Positions 57,016 through 64,000 of a stretch of 64,000 nucleotides of DNA are shown here, piece by piece. Position numbers and translations under genes: made by a program. The notes beneath the pieces were generated by a model. That model was not told the DNA's origin. It worked only from the letters and a program-made list of their open reading frames with translations, and did not search any database. Every line of letters begins with the position of its first letter. The first letter of the stretch is position 1. This DNA is from Dryococelus australis (lineage: Eukaryota > Arthropoda > Insecta > Phasmatodea > Phasmatidae): positions 55,893,251 to 55,957,250 of the forward strand of contig CM056994.1 in assembly GCA_029891345.1 (NCBI GenBank). Reading direction: 5' to 3'.

Positions 57016-58120
57016 CTTATAATCTGTGTAGCAGAATAGTTTCTCATCTGACAGGGCCAATGAGGATTTAGCTATTCCAACACTAGAAGTTGCTGATAGG
57101 TCTTCAAAATGCTAAGGCGTGCTCAGAATGTTTATCAACAATAATAACTGTTCAGTGATAATCGAAGACGAAGCTGCATTACTTCAAAACTTCTCGGAAC
57201 AAAATATATTTGCTATAACGCCAGCTGCGAGTTCAGTGAATGTAGTTAACTTGAGTCTCTACAGTTTATTCGTTAGCTGTCGAGTGAGAAACCTAGTATT
57301 ACCCTACGGCATGGTCGCACAATATTCGGCCCTGCTTTGGTTGAGGTTTATTATTGGCACAAAGCCCTTCCACAATCAACTGTCTCGTAAACACAGCATA
57401 ACCAATCAAGTGTTCTAAGACTAGTCGCTCACTAACATACTAGACGAAACATTTCCGGTTACCAGTCATTAAACACTTGTTTGAAAATAACCAACTAGCT
57501 ATCTCTTTACTTCGGTCGAAAGTGTTTTATTTTCTGTGCAGGCTATATACAGTTGCGCCTAGCCTCTGCTCAGACACAGGAAGTTGTTGGCGGAGGTGTC
57601 GGAGAGGCAGCGGAAATGGCTTACACGCGTTTAACGGTGAACAGCGTGCAGCTACAACCTTGACCAAGATACCGCCACTTCCCTATTTTCCCTCCCCTCC
57701 AGCCTTTTTCCTCTTTGCACGGTTCGCGAAATAAATTCTCCTAGCGCTACGCTGACCCATTTCTGACACTCACAAATTTCTCCTTCCTTTTTCCAGAGTG
57801 CTTCCAAGTGGCCATGTTCGTTACTGCGTCACTGTCTGGCCAATAAGTGGAACTAATGATGGATTGAAGCTCGGCTGAGGTCATGCACATCGTCTTCACG
57901 TCCATTACCGTGCGACATAGTAGCGTACAACTACGTTAGTCGACATCACTGAAATACCCATGACCGCGAGGTTCCGGGTTCGAGTCCAGGGTGCGTCATG
58001 TACGTGAGCATTTATAGAAGAATGAATTCAAGATCAAACGCTTCGGTAACATTTATTCAGGAATAGAAGAGTAATAATAATTTGTTTTCGTGAAATGATT
58101 TGCACGTATGCTGGACAGCT
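57016..58120. other. No gene recognised
   Basis: A 99-codon frame at 57119-57418 has no recognisable domain. A tRNA-like GAGGTTCCGGGTTCGAGTCC lies at 57970-57989 without a clear SINE body. Confidence 0.4.
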
Positions 58121-58493
58121 ATAGTCTGTTTACAGTTACTTCCAACTTTCCTGAAGTACCGCTTCAGAATCACCCCAAAGGGACAACGCAACGCATTCGT
58201 CCGCACTCAGTGTACTAGTATTTTGCATAAGAACTATTCCTTACTAGGCATTACCAACAAACATACATATTTTTTCACTGTTTGAATTCATACAGGTTAT
58301 AAATGAAATAATATAATGTATAGATAAAATATAAGTAAAAGTCAAATTTGACAGAAAGTAAGATATTCTAATGTTAACAGAAGTATAAAACGCTTGTTAT
58401 ACATTACATAACTAGGAAACCCCAAGCACTTCAAACATGGGGTGATTATTCAAAGGTTCTATTTAGAAAGTGTTAAGATATCGCAAACAGACC
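58121..58493 (+). mobile_element. MITE-2 copy
   Basis: TATAGTCTGTTTACAGTTAC start; TTCCTTACTAGGCATTACC, GTATAAAACGCTTGTTATAC; end region TATCGCAAACAGAC. A deletion removes the TCCTCCGCC block. A MITE-1 copy begins 12 bp downstream. Confidence 0.82.
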
Positions 58494-58505
58494 ACCTTCT
58501 AGTAA

Positions 58506-58931
58506 AGACTGTTCACGATAAAGTGAGCACTTTTGAAATCAACCTTGGGGAAAAAAAGTCACTGCCCCTGCCTGCATATATTTTAAAGGGCGCACCGTGT
58601 GACATGCGCCCAGAAAAGTTGGCAACGATGGATGGGAAGTAGTTCCAATTCTTAACGTCGAATAACCGCTGTTAAGTAACCATTTGCGATGACTTCAATT
58701 ATTCGTTTCGCTTTCTGAATTATTTAATGCATCTAAGTGTAAAAATTATCAGATCTATGAAGTATATACTTTCTTAATAATTTCAGAGTTTCATTTGACC
58801 GACGCATGAATAAAGTGACGAGGCCCATTGGCAATGTTAATTTTACATAAGGCGGAAGAATACACAACGTTCGTACCTGTAGATCTTAAGCAGGACTTTC
58901 AAAAGTGCTCATTTTACCGTGAGCAGCCTGT
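58506..58931 (+). mobile_element. MITE-1 copy, complete
   Basis: AGACTGTTCACGATAAAGTG and ATTTTACCGTGAGCAGCCTG ends, complete core. Confidence 0.9.
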
Positions 58932-59614
58932 ATCTATTTTTTCAGCTGCGTGGCTACATTTTGCAGGAGTACCCACGTTGCGGTAAAAATGTGGTAAATA
59001 TGTTTATCTGGCGACATAAAGTTTGAGTCAGGTATAATGGAGTACAGTTATCTTCATGTGCTATCGCCGAAGAAACAGGTCGCATATATATTAAATATAT
59101 CTAAAACCGTGCACACGCCAACAATTATTAAATCGTGATGGTATAAAAAATGATATAAAATTGTAATACAAACTTAATTTCCATTAAAATGTACTCTTCC
59201 AGTTCAACATACGTGCAGCATTTATGATAAGGAATCAGCAGTAAGTATACAGTTACTGAAACAATGAACGGAATTAAATAGTGCCAAAGCAGAGAAGCGG
59301 TGAAGAATAACTAGTTCACGATACAATTTATGCCACTCTTTAAGTCCTGCGCATAAGTGAAAATATTTTACCGTAACTTAAACAAAGACAGGCTGGCAAA
59401 TACGAAAAAGTAGTTTGAATCTTAACATCATATTTAAAAAAAAAAGTTCAAGCTGGTAGTCATGTGAATTTTTTTCGTGTAGTCTGCCGAAATTTTCAAT
59501 GGAAAATCAATTTCTATGAATTAATTGTTATAATGTGGCTATGTGCTTGGATTTTTATCTACAGTACTGCATGTTTACTATGAGAAAAAGCCGCGGAACA
59601 TCTTACTGTGTTTC
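58932..59614. other. No recognised feature
   Basis: AT-rich. Confidence 0.5.
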
Positions 59615-60483
59615 GGTTATCACGGTAAAGTTAGCACTTTTGAAAGTCCTCTCTTTTGGAAGAGTAGTCAATATATACATTTTATTTTAGCCTTAGAGGT
59701 AAACTTACTTATGAGTACGGTGTGGAGTACAATGACTGTGCTTATTACGTACATTGCAATATTTATTTAAAAAGGTGGTCAAAGGATAATAAATTGCTGA
59801 AAAAAAAAATTGGGTTTGGCTGTGTTGAGGACACGGCCGTTTGTTTTGCGTGAATACGTCTACGCTGACGCGCTCGGACACCGTGATGTTTATTTTACGT
59901 TCCCGGCAACGCTTCACTCGATCATGTGGGGTTTTATGGGTATCACTGGATTGCTTTTGAGATACTCTTACCAGCCATATACGATTTCTGTATTTCGACT
60001 TGGCTTTTTGACGAATATAGGCCGAAATTGTGTTAAGTTTTTTCTTAGTTTTTTACATTAAACGCGTACAATTTCGCCATAACCAAGCCACACAAACGTT
60101 TTATACACGCAATCGACTGATCTTCACGAGAGCTGTCGATTGAAACTTAAATGAGCGTCGTGGTTTCTCCTAGTCAAAAGTTATACTACGCGGAGTTATG
60201 AGACGCGGCGAAACGAACTCAAAATTGCCCCCCCCCCCCCCAACCCCGATACTTCGCAGTCCTCGCTCAACGTAACATATTATTTGATCCTTTGGCAATC
60301 GAATGGTGAAATTGAATTTTGAATGTGGACGATAGCTTCGGAGCTGCAATGCCAAACTGTATCCCCCGATTTTATCATCGGATTTTCTGGATTGCCTCCC
60401 AATATGGTTGCAAATTTAAAGACGTATTCACGTTAAAAGTATCTAGGGCCTGAAAGGTGCTCATTTTACCGTGAACAGTCTAT
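59615..60483. mobile_element. MITE-1c relative with internal insertion
   Basis: Left end GGTTATCACGGTAAAGTTAG then CACTTTTGAAAG; right end GTGCTCATTTTACCGTGAAC. The first 200 bp resemble MITE-1c (TACATTGCAATATTTATTTA, AAAGGTGGTCAAAGGATAAT). About 600 bp of other DNA, including a C-run (60227-60241) and an 83-codon frame with no domain, fills the rest. Confidence 0.55.
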
Positions 60484-61079
60484 ACTCTAGTTTTTATGTA
60501 CTAATTTCGCTAACATGGTCTGATTTCTGCGCTCGTCCGTGGTTTCCTTCCTGCTTTACGCCGCCACCACGGGAATACAACGCACACTCTGCGAATGATG
60601 GGTAGTTGTGGAAGAGAGACGGAAAATGACGCTAGAAAAACTAACAAGTTAGAATGCGATGGCGTTCAGGAAATAGAGAGAGGGGATGATGAAGGGTGGG
60701 TGGTGCGGGGAGGGACTGTGCGTTTCCCGGATCGTACCGATCCAGTCTGATAATTCACGGGGCGCGCGCGAAGAACGGAATGCTGTACGGATTAATTAAA
60801 ACACGCCCTGGAGTCGAGCGGGAATGAAATTCCCGTTTAGTTACTTTTTTTTCCCCCCGCACGCAGGGCTTCGCGGAGGCGTCGCGAATCGCTTGCGGCG
60901 CCACTGTCGACAAATCGGGCGAAGACTGCGGAAATCGCTCCCAGAATAGTCGTCGATTCGCACAAACCCTGCACGCGAATAAACGCACTTCCTTCGTCGC
61001 TGTTTCGAGAAATGCGGCTGGCGAAGGACAGTCTATTTGCGGTTTCTGCACACATTTGAATCAAACCGTTGGAAACTCG
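60484..61079. other. GC-rich block, no recognised gene
   Basis: CpG-rich 60740-61060. Two overlapping minus-strand frames (60755-61051, 60837-61064) have no recognised domain; it may be a GC-rich dispersed repeat. Confidence 0.4.
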
Positions 61080-61508
61080 CTCTATTTATAGCGTGCTTAC
61101 TTATTTCCTAAATATGCCAGCATGTATCACAAGCGTTTTATACTACTGTTAACATAAAAAGCATTTATTATGGTTTAATTATGCTTCATTTATAAATAGT
61201 ATGAATAAAAATGGTGAGAAAACCCGTGTGTGTTGGTAACGCCTAGTAAGAAATAGTTCTCGTACAAAATATTATTGCAATTGAGCGCGCACGAAAAATA
61301 GTTCTCGTACAAAATATTATTGCAATTGAGTGCGCACGAGAAATAGTTCTCATACAAAATATTATTGCAATTGAGTGCGCACGAATGCGGCGCGTTGCCC
61401 TTTGCTGTAATTTTCCAGACTTAGTAAAGCTTTGTTTTCACGAGGCGGAGGAATATCTTGGAAGTAGATCTTTATCAGGGCTTCAGAAAAGTAACCGTGA
61501 ATGGATTG
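61080..61508 (-). mobile_element. MITE-2 copy with internal triplication
   Basis: Reverse orientation. TATTTCCTAAATATGCCAGC, ACAAGCGTTTTATACTACTG, GGTAACGCCTAGTAAGAAAT, CACGAGGCGGAGGAATATCT, CAGGGCTTCAGAAAAGTAAC and the terminus CCGTGAATGGATTGTA. The left terminus is degraded. Confidence 0.85.
61252..61386 (+). repeat. Three 45-bp tandem units inside MITE-2
   Basis: AATAGTTCTCGTACAAAATA recurs at 61252 and 61297 and, with one change, at 61342, giving an exact 45-bp period. Other MITE-2 copies have one unit. Units differ by only a few bases, so the duplication is recent. Confidence 0.93.
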
Positions 61509-61739
61509 TATTTTTTAACAGTCTTTGGGGCACGCTCTAAACACAAAGCAGACGCGTGTACGCAAGTAAAATGGCGTGACACTCCCTTCGCCCCTTCGAA
61601 GTGTAGTGGCTCAAAAAAGTATTCATCTAGCTATAGTAAAATTACATTTATGTAAATACTATACTCAAAATAAAGGAATAACTAACTAAATAGATTATTC
61701 AGATACCGTTTATAAGTCTTCCTCTAAAATAGCATTAAC
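61509..61739. other. Downstream of candidate exon
   Basis: No AATAAA is obvious on the minus strand; no repeat resolved. Confidence 0.45.
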
Positions 61740-61922
61740 CTATGTTCTGTTGTTTACAATCAGTACACGACCTTCATAAGGCACGTCGACTTTGACGTCA
61801 ATTAAGTATTCGTCTAAGCAATACAGTGCTATGACTGACTCGCAGTAGACGTCTTTAATGTTGTGTACGAAGGAAAGAGGCAGCTTGTGCCCACCAGTGA
61901 AACATATTGTGGAAGTCTTGAC
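61740..61922 (-). CDS. Candidate terminal exon, unknown gene
   Basis: On the minus strand a long pyrimidine-rich tract (61926-61970) leads to CATTTCAG, a strong splice acceptor, then 60 sense codons and TAG at 61740-61742. The peptide begins VKTSTICFTGGHKLPLSF, contains IKDVYCESVIALYCLDEYLI and ends EGRVLIVNNRT. Codon use is mixed and acidic/hydrophobic patterning looks protein-like, unlike the low-complexity frames elsewhere. I do not recognise the family. The presumed upstream intron would hold the Tc1 remnant at 62065-62447 and a MITE-1, as is usual for insect introns. No donor or earlier exon was identified, so this may also be chance. The longer open frame upstream to 62252 is antisense to the Tc1 remnant and should not be counted. 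Confidence 0.3.
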   Translation of the reverse strand, partial: VKTSTICFTGGHKLPLSFVHNIKDVYCESVIALYCLDEYLIDVKVDVPYEGRVLIVNNRT

Positions 61923-62064
61923 CTGAAATGGGACGAACAAATAGGAAATTACTGAAGAGGAAAGGAGAATTGCAGTAAAGTGTTCCCTAAAAGGAAAATA
62001 ATTAAGAAATATAACTGAGATAATAACCAGATCCATTAGTATAGTTAATAGCATCGTATATAGG

Positions 62065-62447
62065 TTGCAGGAAACCAGAGAGACTATAACAAAGCAAGAT
62101 CTGGTCTCCCGTCTAGTGCAAAGCGAAAAACGTAACTTAGTCAGGACAGTTAAAGTACACCCGAAATTGAGTGCTTCAAATATTACAGCTGACGATGAAC
62201 AGGAATCAGGAAAACACGTCACACAGCGCAAACTATACGAAATCCGCTTCACAAAGCTGGGTATACTGGCCGGACAGCCGGAAGAAAACCCTACATCAGC
62301 CAGAAGAACAGACGAGAGTGACTTACCTATGCTAGGGAAGATAAAAACGACAGATACGAATACTAGAGGAAGGTCGTATTTATTGATGAAAGTAAATTCA
62401 ACCTTTTCAAATCAGATCGGCGAGTAATATTTTGGCGGAGAAAAAAC
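62065..62447 (+). pseudogene. Tc1/mariner transposase remnant, middle part
   Basis: One frame gives RNLVRTVKVHPKLSASNI and ESGKHVTQRKLYEIRFTKLG, matching the second helix-turn-helix of a Tc1-like transposase. In the next frame the sequence reads FIDESKFNLFKSDRR, the DES motif around the second catalytic Asp. A frameshift lies between them near 62380. Both the first helix-turn-helix and the C-terminal DDE part are missing. A MITE-1 copy begins 30 bp downstream. Confidence 0.75.
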
Positions 62448-62477
62448 TGCGAACTAGACACAACAACCTCACTGACA

Positions 62478-62898
62478 AAGCCTGTTCATGATAAAGTAAG
62501 CACTTTTGAAAGCAACCTTATAAAAAAGGCACTAGCCCTGCCTGCATATATTTTAACGGGCGCACTGAGTGACATGAGCCCAGTAAAGTTGGCAACGAAG
62601 GATGGAAAGTAGTTCCAATTCTGAACGTCGAATAAACGATATTAGGTAACCATTTCTGATAACTTAAATTATTTTTTTCGCTTTCTGCTTTTTTAGTGCA
62701 TAGAAGTGTAAAAATTAGCAGATTTTTAGAATATTTACTTTCCTAATAATTTTACAGCTTCGCTTGGTCGATGCATGATAAAGTGCTGAGGCCTGTGGTA
62801 ATGCTAATTTTACATAAGGCGGAAGAAGACACAACGTACATACAAGTAGCTCTTAAGCAGGGTTTAAAAAAGTGCTCTTTTTATCGTGAACAGCCTAT
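62478..62898 (+). mobile_element. MITE-1 copy, complete
   Basis: AAGCCTGTTCATGATAAAGT and CTTTTTATCGTGAACAGCCT ends; complete core with small changes. Confidence 0.9.
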
Positions 62899-62989
62899 AC
62901 AACAAAATACGGTGGTAGGTGACAACTTATTTAGAGGTGTATGAGTACTAGTAGTGTATTAGAGTTGTGTTTCATCGATGGTAGTCTAC

Positions 62990-63340
62990 TGTTTCAAGAC
63001 GCCAGGGACGCATCAGAATTCTTGAGGGATGGAGGTCTTAATACAAAAATTAAAAAACCCAATTTGATTTTTAATTTATTCTCACAGTTATTATTAACAC
63101 ATTAAAATACCTTATGTCCAATATTACTATTGTTGTTACCAGCGAGGGCAATATGTAATGTCTATCTCAATTTTAATTGAAGTCCTTATCAATATCTTTA
63201 TATTGGCCACAGTCACTCAATTCACATTCATTATTTACACATATTCAACATGTCTGCTGCTATCTATCCAAATGTCTCTAATTCACCCCTCCAGTTCAAT
63301 AGTCCCGCCCGCCAGTCTCACTCTCCACTGTGCCGATGCT
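62990..63340 (-). repeat. LTR-like unit, copy 3 (3' part)
   Basis: On the minus strand GACTGGCGGGCGGGACTATT, AATAAATTAAAAATC and TTAAGACCTCCATCCCTCAA, GATGCGTCCC follow copies 1 and 2 in order. The TATA/initiator part is not present, so this is a truncated copy. Confidence 0.5.
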
Positions 63341-63351
63341 TAGAGCAAATG

Positions 63352-63912
63352 GTTTTTCCGTGAAAAAAATTTGAGTACAGGCTAGACTTCAACACTATAA
63401 GCACCCAACAGAAGTTTGCATATTGCCATTGGTTGCTGTCTACTTGAGAAGGCGTTTTTATATTTGACCTGGCCACTCAGAATTCGGCAACATCGGCACG
63501 GCCGGCGTTTACGTGATTCGTGCGCACACAGTTAACACGTATCAAAAAGTAATTCAGCCAAACGATTTACACTCTAAGAAATTATTATAAAATTTACCAT
63601 AACAATGTATATGCTTAGTGAGAAAGCAGGAATGGCAATGTTTTCCTATAGACATTTATTGTAGCGTTCCTACATTTGCTCAGGAAACAGTTAAATGCTT
63701 AGGGATTTCCCAAACTTTGTATAGCAGCGCTGCTAAACATTCCTACACCTGCTGCTTGATGTGTGGTATTAATATCGTGCAGTGTATAGGTGAAAAACTT
63801 CCGTTGCAGTTTAGGAAGTTTACCAGAAAAATTTTTACAGTGTAGGTAAACGGCACTACAGTGTTTTGAAATATAACTTGTCTTGAAATATTTTCGCGAA
63901 ATTTCACTATCC
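63352..63912 (-). mobile_element. MITE-3 copy (subgroup 2) split by MITE-8
   Basis: GAGTACAGGCTAGACTTCAA, CATTGGTTGCTGTCTACTTG, CAGAATTCGGCAACATCGGC, AACACGTATCAAAAAGTAAT up to 63565; resumes at 63849 with ACGGCACTACAGTGTTTTGA and ends ATTTTCGCGAAATTTCACTA. Confidence 0.82.
63566..63848. mobile_element. MITE-8 nested in MITE-3
   Basis: Left TTACACTCTAAGAAATTATT then ATAAAATTTACCA; right from outside TACACTGTAAAAATTTTTCT then GGTAAACTTCCTA. About 280 bp, inserted in the MITE-3 core. A 75-codon frame over it is not supported. Confidence 0.72.
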
Positions 63913-64000
63913 CTACCGATGCTCGCAGTCGGTCACAACCCTCCACTCTCTAGACTGTCGGCTCGGAGGCCCGTCGCGTCTTAAGTAGTCTCGCTGGCCC
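63913..64000. other. Window edge, no feature
   Basis: CpG-richer end of window; nothing assigned. Confidence 0.5.

Noticed and set aside
57960..58000. Possible tRNA gene (GGTTCCGGGTTCGAGTCC)
   Set aside because: Only a B-box-like stretch; no acceptor stem or anticodon arm could be drawn. Same reasoning for 28139, 40408 and 54646.
61740..62252. 170-codon minus-strand frame as one gene
   Set aside because: Its first two thirds are antisense to a Tc1 transposase remnant. Only the last 183 bp behind the splice acceptor were kept.

Overview
This looks like a stretch of a repeat-rich, AT-rich animal genome, most likely an insect. The evidence is intron-era style noncoding DNA, tRNA-derived SINEs with A/B boxes, decayed Tc1/mariner and hAT transposases, dense miniature inverted-repeat elements (MITEs), (CA)n/(TA)n microsatellites and no long open frames (longest about 190 codons, none a recognisable intact protein). 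A polyneopteran such as a stick insect is a guess from the SINE style and MITE density, not something the sequence proves. I found no intact gene, operon, CRISPR array or viral genome.

The dominant content is non-autonomous DNA transposons. I named families locally. MITE-1 (about 420 bp), MITE-1s (about 235 bp) and MITE-1c have different cores but the same roughly 33-bp ends (AGGCTGTTCACGGTAAAG... at TA targets); about 17 copies are spread over the window. MITE-2 (about 420 bp, ends AGTCCATTCACGGTTAC) shares a subterminal block with MITE-1. MITE-3 has TTTTCGCGAAAA-type ends. MITE-4 looks piggyBac-like (TTAA). MITE-5, -6, -7 and -8 are seen once or twice. Several are nested, so insertion order can be read.

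Other elements: a 2.26-kb decayed hAT element with 8-bp target duplication (10.4-12.7 kb); three fragments of Tc1-like transposases (31.1, 52.2, 62.1 kb); a CCAAT-box-rich promoter-like repeat in four copies (9.8, 13.3, 26.5-27.2, 51.7 kb); LTR-like units with TATA/initiator and AATAAA (23.2, 53.4, 63.0 kb); two SINE families; and a long tRNA-headed repeat with a GA/CT-rich minisatellite, present as a 2.4-kb inverted pair at 37.1-39.5 kb and again at 43.3 and 46.3 kb.

The only host-like coding signal I would defend is a 61-codon open segment behind a strong splice acceptor on the minus strand at 61.74-61.92 kb; its gene is unknown. The rest is unannotated intergenic or intronic DNA, described gap by gap below. 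All homology calls are by eye.
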